Assembly (NCBI RefSeq): GCF_000014565.1
Contig: NC_008268.1
Coordinates: forward strand, 5,398,501 to 5,462,500
Source: Rhodococcus jostii RHA1
Lineage (GTDB): Bacteria > Actinomycetota > Actinomycetes > Mycobacteriales > Mycobacteriaceae
DNA length: 64,000 nt
Direction of reading: 5' to 3'
Positions 15,101 through 44,107 of this stretch are shown here, in pieces. A program made the position numbers and the translations under genes. A model generated the notes under the pieces. The model worked only from the letters and a program-made list of their open reading frames with translations, was not told the DNA's origin and made no database searches. Position 1 is the stretch's first letter. The number at the start of each line of letters is the position of its first letter.

Positions 15101-18100
15101 TGACCGAGGCCCTGCTGACGACGCTGCCCCAGGCCTTCCACGGGAGTGTCGGCGACGGACTGCTGACGGCGCTGGCGTTGGCGCTCGTCCGCTGGCGCCG
15201 GGCGCGGGGCATCGAGTCGTCCGGCGCGTTGGTGAATCTCGAGGGGCACGGTCGTGAGGAGCAGGTGGTTCCGGGCGCCGATCTCGCCCGCACCGTCGGC
15301 TGGTTCACCACGATCTTCCCGGTGGGCCTCGACCTGAGCGGCGTGGACATCGACGACGCATTCGCAGCCGGCCCCGCTGCCGGGGTCGCGGTCAAGGCGG
15401 TGAAGGAGCGGTTGCAGTCGATCCCCGACCACGGCATCGGGTTCGGGCTGCTCCGTTACCTCGACGCCGAGACGGCTCCGGAACTCGCGGCCCTGCCGGG
15501 CGCGCAGGTGAGCTTCAACTACCTCGGCAGGCTCGGTTCGGGTTCCGCTCCGGACGGCGACTGGACGCCGGTCTCCGACGAGGGCCTCGCCGCCGCCGCG
15601 CACTCCGGGCTGCCCGCGGCGGCCGTCGTCGACGTGAACGCCAGGACCACCGACACCGCCGCCGGTCCCGCACTCGCCGCCACGTGGTCGTTCCCCGTCG
15701 GGGTGATCGCCGCCGACGACGTCGGCGAACTGGCGAGCCTGTGGGCCGACGCGCTCGAGGCCCTCACCGCGCACGCCCGGTCCGGAGGCGGCGGATTCAC
15801 CCCGTCCGACCTGAACCTCGTCCGGCTCGGCCAGAGCGCGATCGACGACCTCGAGCGCCGCTACCCGGCGATGACCGACGTCTGGCCGCTGTCGCCGCTG
15901 CAGGCGGGCATGCTGTTCCACGCCGAACTGGCCGACGAATCGGTGGACGCCTACCTCGTCCAGCTGATTCTCGACCTCGGCGGCGACGTCGATGCCGCAC
16001 GACTGCGCCGGGCCGCCGCCGCACTCCTCGACCGTCACCCGAACCTGCGCAGCGCGTTCTGTCACGACGCCGAGGGCGGGGCCGTGCAGGTGGTCTCGGG
16101 CCGGGTTGCCGTGCCCTGGCGGGAGATCGACCTGAGCGGACTGGACGAGGACGCGGCAGCCGCCGAGATCGAGCGACTGCTGGCCGCCGACCGGACCACC
16201 CCCTTCGACATGGCCACCGCACCACTGATCCGGTTCCTGCTGGTGCGGACGGCCGGCGGCCGCTGCCGACTGGTGTCGACGAACCACCACATCCTCCTCG
16301 ACGGCTGGTCGATGCCGCTGATGATCCGGGAACTGCTCACGCTGTACGCCACGGATGCCGACCCGTCGCCGCTGGCGCGCGTGCGGGACTACCGCGACTA
16401 CCTGCTGTGGATGAGCGGGCGCGACACCGACGTGTCCGCGCGGGCCTGGGCGGACGCCCTCGCGGGGGTCGAGGAACCGACGCTGCTGGTGCCTGCCGAC
16501 CGGGCTCGGCAGCTGTCGACCGTGTCGCGGGAGTGGGTGTTCGACCTCGACGAGGACCGGACCGACCGGCTCCGCGAATCCGCGCGGGCGCGCGGGCTCA
16601 CCCTCAACAGCATTCTGCAGACGGCATGGGGCATCGTGCTGGCGATGCTCACCGGACGCGACGACGTCGTGTTCGGCGCCACCGTCTCCGGCCGGCCGCC
16701 GGAACTCTCCGGCATCGAGACGATGATCGGGCTGTTCATCAACACCGTTCCGGTGCGCGTCACGCTGCGCCCGGAGGAGACACTCGGCGCGTTGCTGGAG
16801 CGGGTGCAGGCCGAGCAGGCGGCGATGCTCGATCACCACTACACGGGTCTCGCCGAGATCCAGGACGCCGCGGGTCCCGGCGTCGGGTTCGACACCCTCA
16901 CCGTGTTCGAGTCGTATCCGGTGGACCGGGCGGGGCTGTCGGAAGACACCGACATCGCCGGGCTCCGCGTGACCGGCGTGGATGCCCGCGACGCCGCCCA
17001 CTACCCGCTGAGTCTCGTCGCGTCGGCGGCGGCGAGCCTGCACCTGAAGTTCGAGTACGTGCCCGACCTGTTCACCCCCGGCGCGATCGAGGACATCGCC
17101 GAGCGGGTGGTGCGGGTGCTCGACGCCTGCACCGGACCCGACGTGCCGCTGGCCCGGCTCTCGCTGCTCACCGAGCGGGAACGCGCGGAACTGGTACCGG
17201 TCCGCGGTGGTCCCGCCGGCTCCGTCCGTACGCTCCCGCAGATCTTCACGGACGCCGTCGCGGTCGACCCGGATGCGGTCGCCCTGTCGTCCGGCGACGT
17301 CGAGGTGTCCTACCGGGAGCTGGACGAGCGGTCCAACCGGCTCGCCCGTGCTCTGATCGCCCGCGGACTCGGACCGGAAACATCGGTGGCCGTGGGTATC
17401 CCGCGCTCGATCGAGTCGGTGCTGTGCGTCTGGGCGGTGGCCAGGACCGGGGCCGTGTTCGTGCCCGTCGACCCGAACTATCCGGGCGAGCGCATCACGC
17501 ACATGCTCACCGACTCGGAGTGCGCACTCGGGCTCACGACGTCCGAGCATCGCGCCCGTCTGCCCGAGAACATCGGCTGGCTCGTTCTCGACGACCCCGC
17601 GTTCGCCGCCGAGTGCGCGGCCGCATCCGCGGCACCGGTCGACGACGGCGACCGCACGGCACCGGTCACCCTCGACACGGCCGCGTATCTCGTCTACACG
17701 TCGGGGTCCACCGGCAGGCCGAAGGGCGTGACCGTGACGCACCGCGGTCTCGACAATTTCGCGCGCGACCAACTCGCCCGCTTCGGGGCGGATCCCGGGT
17801 CCAGGACGCTGCACTTCTCGACACCGAGCTTCGACGGATCCGTATTCGAATATCTGCAGGCGTTCGGTGCGGCGGCGACGATGGTGATCGTGCCGACCAC
17901 CGTCTTCGGCGGCGACGAACTCGCCCAGCTGATCCGGGACCGGCACGTCACGCACGCATTCGTCACCACGGCGGCGCTCGCATCCCTCGACCCGGCGGGG
18001 CTGGATCACTTCACCGACGTCGCCGTCGGCGGCGAGGCCTGCCCGCCCGAACTCGTGTCCCGGTGGGCGCCGGGGCGCCGGTTGTACAACGCGTACGGGC

Positions 18101-21100
18101 CGACCGAGACCACGGTCATGTCCAACATCAGCGATCCCCTGACCCCGGGGGACCGCATCACCATCGGCGGACCGATCCGCGGTGTCACGGAGCTGGTGCT
18201 GGATTCCCGGTTGCAGCCCGTTCCGGCCGGGGTTCCGGGGGAGTTGTACCTCGCCGGTGCAGGACTGGCGCGCGGCTACCACCGGCGCCCCGGGCTGACG
18301 GCGGAGCGGTTCGTCGCCGACCCCGCCGAGGCCGGGCAACGGATGTACCGCACCGGCGACATCGTGCGCTGGACCCCCGAACGCACCATCGAGTACCTCG
18401 GCCGCAGCGACTTCCAGGTGAAGGTGCGCGGGTTCCGCATCGAGCTCGGCGAGATCGACACCACCCTCACGGCCGACCCCGACGTCCGGTTCGCGGTCAC
18501 GGTCGCCTACCGCGGTCCGGCCGGGGACACACTCCTCGCGTCGTACGTCGTGCCCGCACCCGAGCATGCCCTCGACACCGAGACGATCACCCGCCGTCTC
18601 GCGGGCAGACTGCCCTCCCACATGGTGCCGTCCTCGATCACGGTGCTGGACGAGATCCCGCTGAACGCCGTCGGCAAGTTCGACCGCAAAGCCCTGCCCG
18701 CACCACGATTCGACGTCGGCGCGCGCGAATACCGGGCACCCGCCGATCCGGTCGAGGAGACGGTGGCCGAGGTCTTCGCGGAGGTCCTCGGACTCGCCCG
18801 GGTGAGCGCGGATGCGGGATTCTTCGACCTCGGCGGCAACTCGCTGAGCGCCACCCGTGCCGTTGCCCGCCTGCGCGCCGCACTCGACACCGACATCGGC
18901 GTGCGGGCGTTGTTCGAGGCGCCCACCGTCGAGGCATTCGCCGCGCGCATCGAGCACGCGGGAGCGGGTCCGTCCGGCCGCCCCGCCCTCACCGCCGGAG
19001 CCCGTCCCGATCGCATCCCGCTGTCCTACGCCCAGCAACGCATGTGGTTCATCAACCAGTTCGACACGAGTTCGCCCGCCTACAACATCCCGATGGTGGT
19101 GCGGCTCACCGGCGACCTCGACGTGGATGCGCTGACCGCCGCCGTCACGGACGTCGTGACCCGGCACGAGTCGTTGCGCACCCGCTTCCCGCTCCGCGAC
19201 GGCGAACCAGTCCAGGAGATCCTCGCGCCCACCGCCCCGATGCTCGCGCCGACCGCGGTCGCGGACGACAGTCGGCTCCGGGAAGAACTCACCCGGCTCG
19301 TGACGGCCGGCTTCGACGTCGCCCAAGCCGTCCCGCTGCGCGTCGCCCTGTTCTCCCTGGACCCGACGGACCACGTGCTCGCCGTCGTGGTCCACCACAT
19401 CTCGGCCGACGGCTTCTCCATGGCACCGCTGGTGCGGGATGTGATGGTCGCGTACGAATCCCGCGTCCACGGCCGCACTCCCGGATGGACGCCGCTGCCG
19501 GTCCAGTACGCCGACTACACACTGTGGCAACGCAGGCTGCTGGGTTCGGAGGACGACCCCGGGTCGCTGATCTCGCGGCAACTGGCCTACTGGGAGTCGG
19601 CGCTGGCCGGGCTGCCCGAACTCCTCGAACTGCCTGCCGACCGCCGGCGTCCCGCACAGCAGTCGTTCCGCGGCGAGCGGGTGCGCTTCGCGATCGACCC
19701 GGGCCTGCACGAGCGGATCCGGACGGCGGCGCGAGAGCACCGGTCCACCGAGTTCATGATCGTGCACGCGGCACTCGCCGTGCTGCTCGGCCGGCTCGGC
19801 GGCACCGGGGACGTGGCGATCGGCACCCCGATCGCCGGCCGCGGCGAGGCGGCGCTCGACGACCTCGTCGGCATGTTCGTCGGCACGCTGGCCCTGCGCA
19901 CCCCGGTGGAGGCGGGACAGCCGTTCCGTGACCTGCTTGCGCGGGTCCGCGACGCCGATCTCGGCGCCTTCGCGCACGCCGACCTGCCCTTCGAACGGGT
20001 GGTGGACGCCGTCGGACCGGTGCGGTCGACCGCCCACTCGCCGCTGTTCCAGGTGTCCCTCGAATTCCAGAACACCGAGAATCCCGCCCTGCGGTTGCCG
20101 GGGCTGACCGTCGAGGGGCTCGATCCCGACCTCGCCGTCGTGAAGGTGGACCTCGAGGTGATCCTCGACGAGCGGTTCGCCGCCGACGGCAGCGCGGCGG
20201 GCATGGTGGGTGCGATCGACTACGCGACCGACCTGTTCGACGCCGACACGGTGCGCGGGTTCGCGGAACGGTTCGTGCGCATCCTCGGCACCGTCACCGC
20301 GGAACCCGGTGTTCCGGTCGGCGACATCGAGATCCTCGGCACCGACGAAGTCGCGGCGCTCACCCCGGCGCGCGGCGCATCCGACGCCCCGAATGTCCTG
20401 CTGCCGGAACTGCTGTCGGCCGCGGTCGAACGAGACCGGGGCGCCGACGCGGTGTCCTACCGGGGCCGGACGATCAGCTACCGCGAACTGGACGAGGCGT
20501 CGAACCGGCTGGCGCGCCGCCTGATCGAGGACGGTGCGGGTCCGGGAACCACTGTCGCGCTGAGCCTGCCGCGCTCGATCGAATCGGTGCTGTCGGTGTG
20601 GGCGGTCGCTCGGACGGGCGCCGCGTTCCTGCCGGTCGACCCCGGGTATCCACTCGACCGCATCGAGCACATGCTCACCGATTCCGGGGCGGTGTCCGGG
20701 GTGACCCTGCGGGCACACCGGGATCAGCTGCCCGGCACCGTGAACTGGATCGTGCTCGACGACGCCGAAGACGAGGAACGGATCCGGCTGCAGTCGCCTG
20801 CCCCCGTCACCGACGCGGACCGGACGGCACCGCTGCACGAAGCACATCCCGCGTACCTCATATACACGTCCGGATCCACGGGCGTCCCCAAGGGAGTGGC
20901 CGTCACACACCGTGGGCTGGCGAACCTCGCCGCGGAGGAGCGCGACCGCCTCGCCGTCACACCCGGCGCCCGGGTGCTGCACTTCGCGTCGCCGAGTTTC
21001 GACGCGTCCGTGTTCGAACTGGTCATGGCATTCTGCGCGGGAGCGACGCTGGTGATCGCCCCGCCGACGATCTACGGCGGCACCGAACTGGCCGCACTGC

Positions 21101-22956
21101 TGAGCGACGAGCGGGTGTCCCACGGATTCGTCACCCCGACCGCACTGGCGTCGATGGACCCCCTCGGCTTCGAGTCGCTGCGGACGCTGGTCGTGGCCGG
21201 TGAAGCCTGTCCACCCGAACTCGTCGCCCGGTGGGCGCCCGGCCGCCGGATGTTCAACGCCTACGGGCCGACCGAGACGACGATCATGTCGAACATCAGC
21301 GACGCGCTGGTGCCCGGCGAGCCGATCACGCTCGGCGCACCCACCCGCGGCGTCTCCGAGGTCGTGCTGGATTCGCGGCTGCGCCCGGTGCCGCTCGGTG
21401 TGGTCGGTGAGCTGTACGTGTCGGGACGCGCCCTGGCGTCCGGGTATCACCGTCGGCCCGGTCTGACGGCGTCCCGTTTCGTGGCCGCCCCCTGGGGTCC
21501 CCCGGGCGAGCGGATGTACCGCACGGGAGACGTGGTGCGGTGGCGCCGGGACGGCACCCTCGAGTACGTCGGGCGCAGCGACTTCCAGGTGAAGATCCGC
21601 GGGTTCCGCATCGAACCCGGCGAGATCGACGCCGTACTCACCGATCATCCGGACGTCGGGTTCGCCGTCACCATCGGCCGTGCAGGGCCCGCCGGGGAAC
21701 CGCTGCTCGTCTCGTATGTCCGGCCGATCGGCGGCGCGGACGTCGACACCGCGGAACTCACCCGTCTCGTCGGGGAGCGTCTGCCCGCCCACATGGTGCC
21801 CGCCGCGATCGTCGTCCTCGAACAGATTCCGCTGACGCCGGTGGGCAAGCTGGATCGCACCGCACTGCCCGCACCCGAGTTCCTGTCGGGCGCCGCCTTC
21901 CGGTTGCCGGCGAACGACCTCGAGGCGGCGATCGTGGACGTCTTCGCCGAGGTGCTCGGGCTCGACCGGGTGGGGGCCGAGGACAACTTCTTCGAGAGAA
22001 GCGGCAACTCCCTGCTCGCGACGAAGGTGATCGCCGCCCTGCAGGAGAGGCTCGGTCGGAAGATCCCGCTGCAATGGATGTTCCTCGATCCCACCCCGGC
22101 CGGCCTCGCTCGCAGGATCGCAGTGCCGTCGGCAGAGAGCGGGGTGACGGAGGCGCTGGGGGTGGTCATCCCGCTGCGAACCGAGGGCACCGGACGACCG
22201 CTGTTCTGCGTCCACCCGGGAATCGGGCTCTCCTGGGGATATGCGGGCCTCGTCCGGTATCTGCCCGCCGACCGCCGCGCGTACGGACTGCAGTTGCCCA
22301 CGATCAGCGGAGACGGCGACTACCGGTCGATCGAACAACTCGCGCACCGGTACGTCGAGGAGATGAAGGCCATCCAGCCGGAGGGACCGTACGACCTGCT
22401 CGGCTGGTCGCTGGGCGGGGTCATCGCCCACGCGATGGCCGTCGAACTCCAGCATGCAGGCGACGACGTCGCCTCCCTCACCGTCATGGACAGCTATCCC
22501 GACAACGGCGAGGATCCGCTGTTCGGGAAGCTCGACATGCGGGATCTGCTCCGCGGCCTGGGGCTCGTCGTCGCCAACGACGGCGACCTCACGTACGAAC
22601 GCGCGGCGCAACTGCTGAACGAATCGTGGGGCAGTGACTCCGGACTGCGCGGAGAACACCTCGAGCGCATCAACGCCGGATACGAGAATTCGCGAAACCT
22701 CGTCCACCGGTTCGAGCCGCAGGTCTACGACGGCGAACTGCTGATCTTCCCCGCGACCGGCGACGACGACGGCACCACGCGCGCCCGGTCGGCGGACGAG
22801 TGGCGGCCGCTCGTGACCGGTCGAATCGTGGAGCACCGGGTGGACTGCGGGCACAACGACATGATCGAGCCGCAGTCCCTCGCCGTCATCGGGCCGGTGC
22901 TGTCTAGGTATCTCGAGGCCGGTCGCACCCGGCGCCGCGACGACCGAATCCGCTGA
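1..22956 (+). CDS. Giant nonribosomal peptide synthetase, six modules plus thioesterase (5' partial)
   Basis: The reading frame is open from base 1, so the gene starts upstream of the window; 7651 residues are visible. The window opens inside a carrier domain, with the phosphopantetheine serine codon at 7-9. The domain order is PCP | C-A-PCP | C-A-PCP-E | C-A-PCP | C-A-PCP-E | C-A-PCP | C-A-PCP-TE. All C domains keep HHxxxDG. The C domains after E domains start with WPLSPLQ and read HHILLDG (D-donor type), whereas the others start SLAQQRMWF or SYAQQRMWF (L-donor type). Both E domains keep HHxxxDG and EGHGRE. Specificity codes read by eye give Thr for modules 1 and 4; the others are unassigned. 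The inferred product segment is Thr, D-X, X, D-Thr, X, X, released by the terminal TE. The protein is cytoplasmic. The second NRPS gene follows 164 bases downstream on the same strand. What lies upstream (initiation, total length) cannot be seen. Confidence 0.97.
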   Translation, partial: GNSLVATRVIARVNAALGSDVGVRALFEAPTAELLAAYVRRAGTEFVDRPPLVVGERPERIPLSLAQQRMWFINQFDTSSVAYNIPMAVRLTGPLDADTLRAAVGDVIERHESLRTVYPASTDGPYQVVVDTADVVPDLTPHVDGDESLHERIATLLAGGFDVSAKVPLRAALLWTGPDEHVLVIVVHHIAADGASLAPLARDLMVAYSSRRSGTPPSWEPLPVQYADFSVWQRRLLGSAEDADSLMSRQLQYWRGVLAELPEVSALPLDRNRPPARSLEGATAAFAIDAGLHRQLLLLAREHQATLFMVMHAALAVLLSRMSGSGDVAIGTPIAGRGEAALDDLVGMFVNTLVLRTPVEPGEVFTDVLARARDTDLGAFGHTDVPFESVVDELAPGRSTSHSPLFQVLLEFQNTVRAHLELPGLTVEAVDVDPGVAKFDLQLSLAEYHDEKGTAAGMAAAFLYATDVFDRTSVEGFGERFVRVLRAVVDDPAAVVGDIPVLGAVERDLVLDRWNREGVTADAQTVVELFARVAASTPDATAVVCGDETLTYGELDEQANRLARLLIAEGVGTESLVAVMVDRTPALVVTLLAVLAAGGGYVPVDTSYPAERVAAMFDDARPVCAVVSAEFASLAPAGIPVVAIDDPATAGAMAELSGLPVTDSDRLRPLWADAVAYVIFTSGSTGRPKGVQVSHRCVVTLLANTRELFGFDSSDVWTLFHSYAFDFSVWELWGALVHGGRLVLVDYFTARSPDTFLELLRRERVTVLNQTPTAFYQLTEADRAANAVNDAGGSPLSLRHVIFGGEALDVGQLERWYTRHDDRAPVLVNMYGITETTVHVSFLALDRALAASVPGSVIGGGLPGLRVYVLDGRLHPVPPGVVGELYVSGDQVTRGYIGRQGLTSTRFVADPFDHHRAGARMYRSGDVVKWGAGGRLEYMGRSDFQVQLRGFRVELGEVEAALAACAGVAQSVVVVRGDDRDGDRLVGYVVPETGADVDAAAVLDAVGESVPSYMVPAAVVVIDALPLTVNGKLDRKALPEADFGTSTLGFVAPRNPVEEIVAAVFADLLGIVRVGANDSFFALGGNSLTATRLVARVNAAVGNRLGVRDVFDAPTVAGLAARAEAGDSRPESRPAPAPRDPSREVPVSLAQQRMWFINQFDTASAAYNVAIALRLSGTLDAQALDAAVADVVERHESLRTVFPLTDNGPRQVILPAEKVAPPLTPHAVASADLDAELHRLLSAGFDVTTEAPVRARLFGVNEHEHVLAVVVHHVAADGFSMVPLARDVLSAYTARCRGAAPDWTPLPVQYADYTLWQRDWLGDEDDDGSPLARQLDYWTATLADLPDVLELPTDRPRPAARTLGAGRVEFDIDPDLHRSVVQLARRHGSTVFMALHSALTVLLSRLSASDDIAVGTPIAGRGEAELDDLVGMFVNTLVLRTPVDGARTFAELLAQVREADLGAFTHADVPFERVVESLRPSRSTAYSPLFQVMLEFQNTERPELELPGLHVEPLDLAFDTINFDLQLTLRENVDADGHPAGISAALGYATDIFDADTVTAFAERLVRILSAVTESPDAPVGDVDVLGAGERAALTSASGGPGVAARTLPQMLTAAAAADPAAVALVSDGRQVSYRDLDEWSNRLARLLIERGVGPEQVVALALPRSIESVLAVWSVAKTGAAFLPVDPNHPAERIEYMLGDSGAVAGLTTAALRSALPASIPWLVPGDPETEAELALLPAAAVTDADRTSALHVDHPAYVIYTSGSTGKPKGVVTTHRGLANFAATEQNTFGTTAASRTLHFASPSFDASVLELMLAIGPGATMVIASPSVYGGDELAELLLRERVTHCFVTPAALASVDPAGLESVQCVVTGGETCPPELVARWAPGRAMFDAYGPTESTVVSSISTPLAPGEPVTIGAPTLGFTAAVLDQRLHPVPAGVAGELYLAGPALARGYHGRYPLTAERFVANPFGPPGSRMYRTGDLVRWTADGQLDYLGRTDFQVKIRGFRIELGEVESALLAHGDVAAAVADVRRDERSGDRLIGYVVPEPGADIDPGEVLQFAGTRLASYMVPAAVVVIAALPVTVHGKLDRKALPEPDFGVVVTDSRPPRTETEALLAGLFRDVLGLGSVGMDDSFFALGGDSIMSIQLVARAKAAGLILSPRDVFERRTVAGLAEVAHYERADAVVLEELPGAGVGPVPLTPVVAWMLGRSGGRLNRFSQAVLVTAPPRLTRDDLAAAVDAVLDRHDMLRARLAVDESGQWAMTVLPTGSVPADALIHHVPVTSFDAGDFDAVARAELNAAADRLDPASASMVQVLWFDGPGGQGRLLLVAHHLVVDGVSWRILIADLAAAHARAAEGLPAALPAVGTSMRRWSHGLTDAAAARRTEAGRWQSILDGPDPLLGFRPLDPAVDVDATTGRVSVDVPPPVTEALLTTLPAAFHGTVGDGLLTALTMAMIRWRRLRGVETADVLINLEGHGREDHVVPGADLSRTVGWFTTLFPARLDLTGIGIDAALAGDDAAGTAIKAIKEQLLAIPDHGIGYGILRYLDPVGSEALRRFRPPQVSFNYLGRVATSGGDVSWLPVAGSGDLGGTQNYDMPAAWVVDVNAATTVRDGAPVLTATWSYPTGVLAAEDVEELSALWIRGLTALAEHASRPGAGGLTPSDLDLVSVGQADIERFESAYPDLADIWPLSPLQAGLLFHAQLSEHRLDAYQVQLVLDLRGTVDSARLRRAAQGLLDRHANLRVAFADTGAGPVQVVLAGATAPWTDVDLSDLADTRIAAEAEALVAADRAVPFEMSEAPLLRFTLLRTAPDRYRLVVTHHHILLDGWSTPLVIKDLLILYATDGDTTALPRVTSYRDYLQWIGRQDHERSTAAWVSALAGSDEPTFVAPAARGEQSFAEPEDVRLDVGEEKTRALEALAREHGLTMNTLVQVAWGLVLTTLGTREDVVFGATVSGRPPGVAGIESMVGLFINTVPVRLRLRREETLAELLQRFQREQSALLDHHYVGLTEIQRAVGEGAAFDTLTVFESYPVDRMGLSEDTDIDGMHVAGIEGIDSTHYPFTLMAHVDTGLHLRLRYQPNVFRSEFAESVAARVARVVQILLSDIETPIAHLTLLSEAELQEYTAVSGAPAGPPKTLPEILTASAGNRPEAAALVCDGRETSYRELDERSSALARVLIERGAGPETFVALGLPRSRESVLAVWAVAKAGAAFVPVDPNYPADRIEHMLADSGAALGVTMSAHRHRLPGSVPWLVLDDAAFDRTWAAASPVRVTDLDRRSVLDVDHAAYAIYTSGSTGRPKGVVVTHRGLANLLTEQTEHYTVSPDSRCLHICSPSFDVAILELVQSCAAGATLVIAPPDVYGGAELAALLRRERVTHACITPAVLATVERDGIEHLEALVVAGDAVGDELVAAWGADRAMFNGYGPTEATILTTFSRPMRPGEPVTIGGPVRGIALSVLDARLQPVPAGVPGELYIAGPALARGYHRRPALTAERFVADPYGGGRMYRTGDVVRWSRDHTLEYLGRSDFQVKIRGQRVELGEIDSVLTTHPHLDFAATLGRPGPLGDTALVSYVLPHDGEEVAAPEVLAFAGRILPKYMVPAAVVVLDEIPLTPVGKLDRKALPAPEFTSATIGYRAPTTPVEEAVAQVFADVLGAPRVGADDSFFELGGDSLSATRAVARINSALDAGIGVAALFDAPVVADLAVRIDSAVTAATPSVALAARPRPDRIPLSLAQQRMWFVNQFDTSSPAYNIPIALRLTGVLDHAALLAAVGDVVARHESLRTVFPGSVDGPHQVIVDAGRATPRLDPVAVAGDRALRDALAALVSAGFDVSDEIPFRARLFELEPEQHVLAIVVHHIAADGFSMMPLARDVMLAYTARTVGDTPGWTPLPVQYADYSVWQRDFLGAVDDPDSVLSRQLGYWTDTLSGSPEVLQIPVDRPRPVQRSYRGDVVEFDVPARLHRALNTIAAQHNSTLFMAVHAAFAVLLSRLSGTDDVTMGTPVAGRGQAVLDDVVGMFVNTLVLRTVVDPRASFGEVLTAVRAADLGAFEHADIPFERLVDHLAPERSTSHTPLFQVLIEFRNAEGTHLELPGLTVDSLDVDLGVAKFDLELSLAEQIDRDGAPAGLAAGLRFATDVLDRDTVARFGERFLRVLESVAVATELPVGDIEILDTAERDLVLPPFAEPPAPDATLAELFERAAQRSRHATAVVCEGVSLTYDELDTRANRLARLLIARGAGPETLVAVAAARSVELVVALLAVVKSGAGYVPVDVTYPAERLAFVFADARPVCVLTTEAESDAVRASGVPLLLVDSAETVAELDRTSPLPVTDGDRTGPLRPDSVAYVIYTSGSTGQPKGVQVAHRNVVTLFANTQPLFRFDACDVWTMFHSAAFDFSVWELWGALLHGGRLVVVDYFTTRSPDMFLRLLRDENVTVLNQTPTAFYQLAEADRVAGATELSLRVVVFGGEALDLGQLTRWYARHVDTAPALVNMYGITETTVHVSHLPLDAELAASASASVIGRALPGLRVYVLDSRLHPVPPGVVGELYVSGPQVSRGYLGRFALTSTRFVADPHTPGSRMYRSGDLGRWNADGQLEYLGRNDFQVQVKGFRIELGEVESALLACEGVAQSVVLARRERLVGYVVPEAGRVLDPAGIVDAVAGRLAAHMVPAAVVVLDALPLTVNGKLDRRALPEPDFGRQVSLGRAPATETERILAGLFAEVLGLESVGVDDSFFAVGGDSIMSIQLVTRAKASGVVITPRDVFERKTVAALAEVATAGEQVVTLEELPGGGVGEFPLTPIVHWMLGRGGDFRRYSQAALITTPAALDEDALTAALQAVLDRHDMLRARLYRSDRAERGAAMAVAPPGWVRATAVVRTVSLDPADSFTVAASFELDAAADRLDPESGVMVQAVWFASSATPAAPGRLLIVAHHVVVDGVSWRILVPDLALACAQVLSGEPPSLPGTGTSMRRWAHALTDVAQEPSRTAELDLWRQMLDTPDPPLGSRALTAADVQTSDVEVRIPVAVTEALLTTLPQAFHGSVGDGLLTALALALVRWRRARGIESSGALVNLEGHGREEQVVPGADLARTVGWFTTIFPVGLDLSGVDIDDAFAAGPAAGVAVKAVKERLQSIPDHGIGFGLLRYLDAETAPELAALPGAQVSFNYLGRLGSGSAPDGDWTPVSDEGLAAAAHSGLPAAAVVDVNARTTDTAAGPALAATWSFPVGVIAADDVGELASLWADALEALTAHARSGGGGFTPSDLNLVRLGQSAIDDLERRYPAMTDVWPLSPLQAGMLFHAELADESVDAYLVQLILDLGGDVDAARLRRAAAALLDRHPNLRSAFCHDAEGGAVQVVSGRVAVPWREIDLSGLDEDAAAAEIERLLAADRTTPFDMATAPLIRFLLVRTAGGRCRLVSTNHHILLDGWSMPLMIRELLTLYATDADPSPLARVRDYRDYLLWMSGRDTDVSARAWADALAGVEEPTLLVPADRARQLSTVSREWVFDLDEDRTDRLRESARARGLTLNSILQTAWGIVLAMLTGRDDVVFGATVSGRPPELSGIETMIGLFINTVPVRVTLRPEETLGALLERVQAEQAAMLDHHYTGLAEIQDAAGPGVGFDTLTVFESYPVDRAGLSEDTDIAGLRVTGVDARDAAHYPLSLVASAAASLHLKFEYVPDLFTPGAIEDIAERVVRVLDACTGPDVPLARLSLLTERERAELVPVRGGPAGSVRTLPQIFTDAVAVDPDAVALSSGDVEVSYRELDERSNRLARALIARGLGPETSVAVGIPRSIESVLCVWAVARTGAVFVPVDPNYPGERITHMLTDSECALGLTTSEHRARLPENIGWLVLDDPAFAAECAAASAAPVDDGDRTAPVTLDTAAYLVYTSGSTGRPKGVTVTHRGLDNFARDQLARFGADPGSRTLHFSTPSFDGSVFEYLQAFGAAATMVIVPTTVFGGDELAQLIRDRHVTHAFVTTAALASLDPAGLDHFTDVAVGGEACPPELVSRWAPGRRLYNAYGPTETTVMSNISDPLTPGDRITIGGPIRGVTELVLDSRLQPVPAGVPGELYLAGAGLARGYHRRPGLTAERFVADPAEAGQRMYRTGDIVRWTPERTIEYLGRSDFQVKVRGFRIELGEIDTTLTADPDVRFAVTVAYRGPAGDTLLASYVVPAPEHALDTETITRRLAGRLPSHMVPSSITVLDEIPLNAVGKFDRKALPAPRFDVGAREYRAPADPVEETVAEVFAEVLGLARVSADAGFFDLGGNSLSATRAVARLRAALDTDIGVRALFEAPTVEAFAARIEHAGAGPSGRPALTAGARPDRIPLSYAQQRMWFINQFDTSSPAYNIPMVVRLTGDLDVDALTAAVTDVVTRHESLRTRFPLRDGEPVQEILAPTAPMLAPTAVADDSRLREELTRLVTAGFDVAQAVPLRVALFSLDPTDHVLAVVVHHISADGFSMAPLVRDVMVAYESRVHGRTPGWTPLPVQYADYTLWQRRLLGSEDDPGSLISRQLAYWESALAGLPELLELPADRRRPAQQSFRGERVRFAIDPGLHERIRTAAREHRSTEFMIVHAALAVLLGRLGGTGDVAIGTPIAGRGEAALDDLVGMFVGTLALRTPVEAGQPFRDLLARVRDADLGAFAHADLPFERVVDAVGPVRSTAHSPLFQVSLEFQNTENPALRLPGLTVEGLDPDLAVVKVDLEVILDERFAADGSAAGMVGAIDYATDLFDADTVRGFAERFVRILGTVTAEPGVPVGDIEILGTDEVAALTPARGASDAPNVLLPELLSAAVERDRGADAVSYRGRTISYRELDEASNRLARRLIEDGAGPGTTVALSLPRSIESVLSVWAVARTGAAFLPVDPGYPLDRIEHMLTDSGAVSGVTLRAHRDQLPGTVNWIVLDDAEDEERIRLQSPAPVTDADRTAPLHEAHPAYLIYTSGSTGVPKGVAVTHRGLANLAAEERDRLAVTPGARVLHFASPSFDASVFELVMAFCAGATLVIAPPTIYGGTELAALLSDERVSHGFVTPTALASMDPLGFESLRTLVVAGEACPPELVARWAPGRRMFNAYGPTETTIMSNISDALVPGEPITLGAPTRGVSEVVLDSRLRPVPLGVVGELYVSGRALASGYHRRPGLTASRFVAAPWGPPGERMYRTGDVVRWRRDGTLEYVGRSDFQVKIRGFRIEPGEIDAVLTDHPDVGFAVTIGRAGPAGEPLLVSYVRPIGGADVDTAELTRLVGERLPAHMVPAAIVVLEQIPLTPVGKLDRTALPAPEFLSGAAFRLPANDLEAAIVDVFAEVLGLDRVGAEDNFFERSGNSLLATKVIAALQERLGRKIPLQWMFLDPTPAGLARRIAVPSAESGVTEALGVVIPLRTEGTGRPLFCVHPGIGLSWGYAGLVRYLPADRRAYGLQLPTISGDGDYRSIEQLAHRYVEEMKAIQPEGPYDLLGWSLGGVIAHAMAVELQHAGDDVASLTVMDSYPDNGEDPLFGKLDMRDLLRGLGLVVANDGDLTYERAAQLLNESWGSDSGLRGEHLERINAGYENSRNLVHRFEPQVYDGELLIFPATGDDDGTTRARSADEWRPLVTGRIVEHRVDCGHNDMIEPQSLAVIGPVLSRYLEAGRTRRRDDRIR
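181..3375 (+). other. NRPS module 1: C-A(Thr)-PCP
   Basis: The C domain begins at 181 with [12 protein letters not shown] and has HHIAADG at 562. The A domain runs from about 1570 to 3140. Its core motif [11 protein letters not shown] starts at 2038, and the ten pocket residues read D-F-W-N-I-G-M-V-H-K, the classical threonine code. The carrier serine is at 3259 (LGGNSL). There is no epimerase, so the residue should be incorporated as L-Thr. Confidence 0.88.
3433..8000 (+). other. NRPS module 2: C-A-PCP-E (unassigned residue, D-configured)
   Basis: The C domain has HHVAADG at 3814. The A domain runs from about 4816 to 6310, with pocket residues read as DALFVGAVVK; this is not a code I can assign, but it looks hydrophobic. 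The carrier motif is GGDSIMSIQ (serine at 6433), the variant usual before epimerases. The E domain runs from about 6600 to 8000 with HHLVVDG at 7003, NLEGHGRE and VGWFTTLFP. It should therefore deliver a D residue. Confidence 0.87.
8074..11160 (+). other. NRPS module 3: C(D-donor)-A-PCP (unassigned residue)
   Basis: The C domain starts [14 protein letters not shown] and carries HHHILLDG near 8473-8496, which is the D-donor type expected after the epimerase of module 2. The A domain runs from about 9421 to 10900, with pocket residues read as DVLCVAGILK, which I cannot assign. The carrier motif is [11 protein letters not shown] (serine at 11032), and no epimerase follows. Confidence 0.85.
11206..15790 (+). 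other. NRPS module 4: C-A(Thr)-PCP-E
   Basis: The C domain has HHIAADG at 11590. The A domain runs from about 12592 to 14110 with pocket residues DFWNVGMVHK, a threonine code. The carrier is GGDSIMSIQ (serine at 14242). The E domain runs from about 14407 to 15790, with HHVVVDG at 14815 and [10 protein letters not shown]. The expected unit is D-Thr (or D-allo-Thr). It is the closest counterpart of module 3 in the second NRPS gene. Confidence 0.88.
15880..18960 (+). other. NRPS module 5: C(D-donor)-A-PCP (unassigned residue)
   Basis: The C domain opens [16 protein letters not shown] and has NHHILLDGW, the D-donor type. The A domain runs from about 17230 to 18710 with pocket residues DGFFAGAVMK. 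The equivalent module of the second NRPS gene reads DGFFVGAIMK, so the two probably share a substrate. I cannot name it, though DGFF starts occur in codes for branched aliphatic residues. The carrier serine is at 18841. Confidence 0.83.
19015..22130 (+). other. NRPS module 6: C-A-PCP, terminal module with unusual carrier motif
   Basis: The C domain opens [12 protein letters not shown] and has HHISADG. The A domain runs from about 20398 to 21890, with pocket residues read as DAFFVAAIMK (unassigned, apparently hydrophobic). The carrier motif reads [12 protein letters not shown] instead of the usual FFxLGGNSL. The attachment serine (22009) and the last glycine are kept, but the first glycine is serine and the preceding leucine is arginine. 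Confidence 0.83.
22160..22953 (+). other. Terminal thioesterase domain of the first NRPS
   Basis: This is a type I thioesterase of the alpha/beta hydrolase fold. It shows the substrate-lid start RPLFCVHPG, the nucleophile elbow GWSLGG (serine at 22408), an aspartate in the MDSYP strand and the histidine of CGHND (22852). It should release the full-length peptide by hydrolysis or cyclisation. It is near-identical in stretches, including at DNA level, to the thioesterase of the second NRPS gene. Confidence 0.9.
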
Positions 22957-23106
22957 ACGGGGCCGTGCCGCTGTGCAACGATGGGGTCTGTGCGCCCTGT
23001 GGACGGCGAACGAATTTTCTGGGGGACGGCGAAAAGTTACCGCCTCCCGCATTCGCGAGCCAGGATACGGACGCGGTCACGCCGTGAGTGGTCGGGGATA
23101 CCTTAT

Positions 23107-23115
23107 GGGGAGGAA
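23107..23115 (+). promoter_or_regulatory. Ribosome binding site fixing the second NRPS start
   Basis: GGGGAGGAA ends five bases before the GTG at 23121. The further upstream in-frame GTG at 23088 has no such site, so 23121 is taken as the start. Confidence 0.75.
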
Positions 23116-23120
23116 CCGCC

Positions 23121-41924
<18,804 letters not shown>

Positions 41925-41930
41925 CTCGGA

Positions 41931-42626
41931 TCAGGCGATGCGGAACTCTGCGAGACCGCGAATCGGCCACTCGCCGTTGACGTCCGATGCGTCCCTGCCC
42001 TGCCGGACGAGGTAGTCGGCGAAGTCGCGTTGCCGTTCTGCGTGCCAGCCGGCCTGATGCGTCATGATGTCGAGGGCCCGCAGATTCGGGTACTCCTGCG
42101 CGAGCGTCCGGGCGAGGTGTGCGGCGGCGATCGCGTCGGCCTCGGCCTCGTGGGCGTCCTCGAGGGCGATGCCGTAGTGCTCGCACACCGCGCCCAGTGT
42201 GCGCCTGCCCTTCCGGTGCCGGTCCATCTCGCGGTCGATGACGTACGGGTCGACCACGATGCCGGTGACGAGTTCGGCCAGCCCGAGGCGCAGGCCCTCG
42301 GTGTGCATGACGGTCAGGTCGTAGGAGGCGTTGAACGCGACGACGGCATGGTCGCGGGTCCATGCGTCGTGCAGAGCCTCGCGGATCTCCCCGTACCCGG
42401 TGGCGTAGTCCTGCCCGTGGGCCCGGGCGTACTCCGTGGAGATTCCGTGCACGTCCGAGGCGCCCTGCGGGATGGGAACCTCCGGGTCGAGCAGCCACGT
42501 TCGCGACTCGAAGTGGTGAGCGTCGACGACGGCGATGCACGCGGAGACGATGCGGGCGTCGGTGGGGTCGGGCCCCGTCGTCTCCAGGTCGAACGCGCAG
42601 ATCGGTCTGTCCGACCAGCTGGTCAT
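41931..42626 (-). CDS. DEDDh-family 3'-5' exonuclease (DnaQ-like)
   Basis: The 231-residue protein should remove nucleotides from 3' ends of DNA or RNA with two metal ions. The motifs are FDLETTGPDP (acidic residues 13 and 15), FNASYDLTVMH, and a final HEAEADAIAAAH block supplying the last histidine and aspartate. It resembles free-standing epsilon-like exonucleases of actinomycetes; the substrate is not evident. The start at 42626 is chosen because GAGAGG lies 6 bases upstream and the exonuclease fold begins about ten residues later. An upstream in-frame ATG at 42872 would add an unlikely 82-residue tail. It is convergent with the second NRPS gene (stops 6 bases apart) and divergent from the CorA gene. 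Confidence 0.88.
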   Translation of the reverse strand: MTSWSDRPICAFDLETTGPDPTDARIVSACIAVVDAHHFESRTWLLDPEVPIPQGASDVHGISTEYARAHGQDYATGYGEIREALHDAWTRDHAVVAFNASYDLTVMHTEGLRLGLAELVTGIVVDPYVIDREMDRHRKGRRTLGAVCEHYGIALEDAHEAEADAIAAAHLARTLAQEYPNLRALDIMTHQAGWHAERQRDFADYLVRQGRDASDVNGEWPIRGLAEFRIA

Positions 42627-42713
42627 GGGGGCCTCTCGGTGGTGATTCGTTGCCCGCCCAGTATCGGCCGCCTCTGGCGCCGGATCCGGGACCGACACGG
42701 CGGGGATCCCAGG

Positions 42714-42742
42714 TTGTCGTGGCCGGTCGCCGGGGGTATCGT
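42714..42742 (+). promoter_or_regulatory. Predicted promoter of the CorA gene
   Basis: TTGTCG (42714-42719) and TATCGT (42737-42742) are separated by 17 bases, a good fit to an actinobacterial housekeeping promoter. Transcription would start near 42749, about 60 bases before the small leader ORF. Confidence 0.45.
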
Positions 42743-42811
42743 GTCCTCCGGTCTGCAGTTCGCCGAGGTCGTGAACTGCCATTTCGAGAGAGCAAGGAGG
42801 TGTGGCGTCCG

Positions 42812-42841
42812 ATGAGAAGCCAACCTCCGAGTACCAACTGA
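42812..42841 (+). CDS. Nine-residue leader ORF upstream of the CorA gene (putative)
   Basis: AAGGAGGTG (42794-42802), a near-perfect Shine-Dalgarno site, lies just upstream of an ATG at 42812. That ATG opens the ORF MRSQPPSTN, ending TGA at 42839. The peptide contains two consecutive prolines. No longer ORF uses this ribosome site, and the CorA start is 90 bases further on. The ORF could be a translated attenuation leader or simply fortuitous. The spacing from the ribosome site to the ATG is slightly long, at about 10 bases. Confidence 0.4.
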   Translation: MRSQPPSTN

Positions 42842-42871
42842 AACCGTTCCACCGGTAGGTGCGCGGTTTCA
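42839..42871 (+). repeat. Hairpin in the CorA leader, left arm overlapping the leader stop codon
   Basis: TGAAACCG (42839-42846) and CGGTTTCA (42864-42871) are perfect 8-base inverted arms with a 17-base loop. The left arm begins with the leader ORF stop codon, so a ribosome stopped there would block the hairpin. Confidence 0.55.
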
Positions 42872-42930
42872 CGGTCCGTGTTCCTCAGCGCTGTTCCGCG
42901 CTGCCCACTTTCCCTCGAAAGCCCCGTGTC

Positions 42931-44061
42931 ATGCCTCAGCTGCGCCCGATCCGTTCCCTTCTCCCCAGCCGTTCCGCCGGTCTGTCCGACGCCGACGCCG
43001 GTCACGCGGTGACCCGCCGGCCCGTCGAACCGACGCCTGCCGAGGAAACGGTGGTCAACAGCGCCGTCTACCGCGACGGCCGGAAGACGGCCACCCCGGC
43101 CACCCTGTCCGAGGCCCTCGCGAGCCTGCCGGACGCGTCGTCGATGGCGTGGATCGGGATGTACCGGCCGAACGACGCCCAGTTGTATGCGGCAGCAAAG
43201 CAATTCGACCTGCACGAGTTGGCCGTCGAGGACGCGATCGTCGCCCACCAGCGGCCCAAGCTGGAGCGTTACGGCAAGACGCTGTTCGTGGTCCTGCGCG
43301 CCGCGCGCTACTGCGACGAGACCGAGCGCGTCGAATTCGGTGAGCTGCACGTCTTCTGCGGTCCGACGTTCGTGCTCACGGTCCGGCACAGCGAATCCCC
43401 CGACCTGTCGGCGGTCCGCCGGCGGATGGAGAGCAACCCGGACCTGCTCCGGCTCGGACCCGAAGCCGTCCTCTACGCGATCCTCGACGCCGTGGTCGAC
43501 GGGTACGCGCCCGTCGTCGCCGGATTGCAGAACGACATCGACGAGATCGAGACCGAGGTGTTCAGCGGAGCGCCGGGTGTCTCGCGGCGCATCTACGAAC
43601 TCACCCGCGAGGTCATCGAATTCCAGAGGGCCACAAGGCCGCTGCTCGGGATGCTGCGCGGGTTGTCGGCGGGATTCGAGAAGTACAACACCGACGAGGA
43701 ACTGCAGCGGTACCTGCGCGACGTCACCGACCACGCGACGGTTGTCGTGGAGCGGGCCGACGGCCTCCGTCAGCTGCTCGGGAACATCCTCACCGTCAAC
43801 GCCACCCTGGTGTCGCAGGAGCAGAACGAGGAGATGCGCAACCTGACCCAGGCCAGCTACGCGCAGAACGAGGAGATCAAGAAGGTGTCGGCTTGGGCGG
43901 CGATCCTGTTCGCGCCCACCCTGATCGGGACGGTCTACGGCATGAACTTCGACCACATGCCCGAACTGCACTGGGTCGGTGGGTATCCGTTCGCCCTGTC
44001 GCTGATGATGCTCACCTGTGCCGGGCTGTACACGATCTTCAAACGCCGCGGCTGGTTGTGA
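42931..44061 (+). CDS. corA: CorA-type divalent cation (Mg2+/Co2+) transporter
   Basis: This 376-residue inner-membrane channel should carry Mg2+ or Co2+ passively. The long N-terminal cytoplasmic part (residues about 1-310) ends in a helical stretch rich in charged residues. Two C-terminal membrane segments follow, the first ending in the signature YGMNF. The periplasmic loop reads DHMPELHW, close to the MPEL loop of CorA proteins. The ATG at 42931 is preferred from family alignment, although its ribosome site is weak; an in-frame GTG at 42859 would add 24 residues. A promoter, a leader ORF and a hairpin lie upstream. It ends at a long perfect inverted repeat shared with the convergent lipoprotein gene. 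Confidence 0.92.
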   Translation: MPQLRPIRSLLPSRSAGLSDADAGHAVTRRPVEPTPAEETVVNSAVYRDGRKTATPATLSEALASLPDASSMAWIGMYRPNDAQLYAAAKQFDLHELAVEDAIVAHQRPKLERYGKTLFVVLRAARYCDETERVEFGELHVFCGPTFVLTVRHSESPDLSAVRRRMESNPDLLRLGPEAVLYAILDAVVDGYAPVVAGLQNDIDEIETEVFSGAPGVSRRIYELTREVIEFQRATRPLLGMLRGLSAGFEKYNTDEELQRYLRDVTDHATVVVERADGLRQLLGNILTVNATLVSQEQNEEMRNLTQASYAQNEEIKKVSAWAAILFAPTLIGTVYGMNFDHMPELHWVGGYPFALSLMMLTCAGLYTIFKRRGWL

Positions 44062-44065
44062 GCGA

Positions 44066-44096
44066 GGCCGGCTGCGGGCAGTGTCCGCAGCCGGCC
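44066..44096. terminator. Bidirectional terminator-like hairpin between convergent genes
   Basis: GGCCGGCTGCGG (44066-44077) pairs perfectly over 12 bases with its complement at 44085-44096 across a 7-base loop. It sits between the CorA stop (44061) and the lipoprotein stop (44108). There is no T-tract, as is usual in high-GC actinobacteria. Confidence 0.7.
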
Positions 44097-44107
44097 GGCG
44101 CCTGCTG

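Noticed and set aside
14659..23052. A 2797-codon open frame on the minus strand, opposite the first NRPS gene
   Set aside because: It is the antisense shadow of strongly C/G-ending codons. Its translation is low-complexity (rich in Arg, Gly, Val, His, Asp) with no domain motifs, while the plus strand carries unbroken NRPS domains.
23088..23120. Earlier GTG start for the second NRPS gene
   Set aside because: It has no ribosome site and would translate through the GGGGAGGAA sequence that positions the GTG at 23121.
22957..23120. Search for an IdeR/iron box before the EntF-type NRPS
   Set aside because: No TTAGG/CCTAA-type palindrome is present, so iron control of this gene from its own upstream region is not supported.
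42627..42872. An 82-residue N-terminal extension of the exonuclease
   Set aside because: It would run through the CorA promoter and leader region and is rich in Pro, Ser and Gly without family similarity. The ATG at 42626 has a ribosome site and lies next to the catalytic motif.
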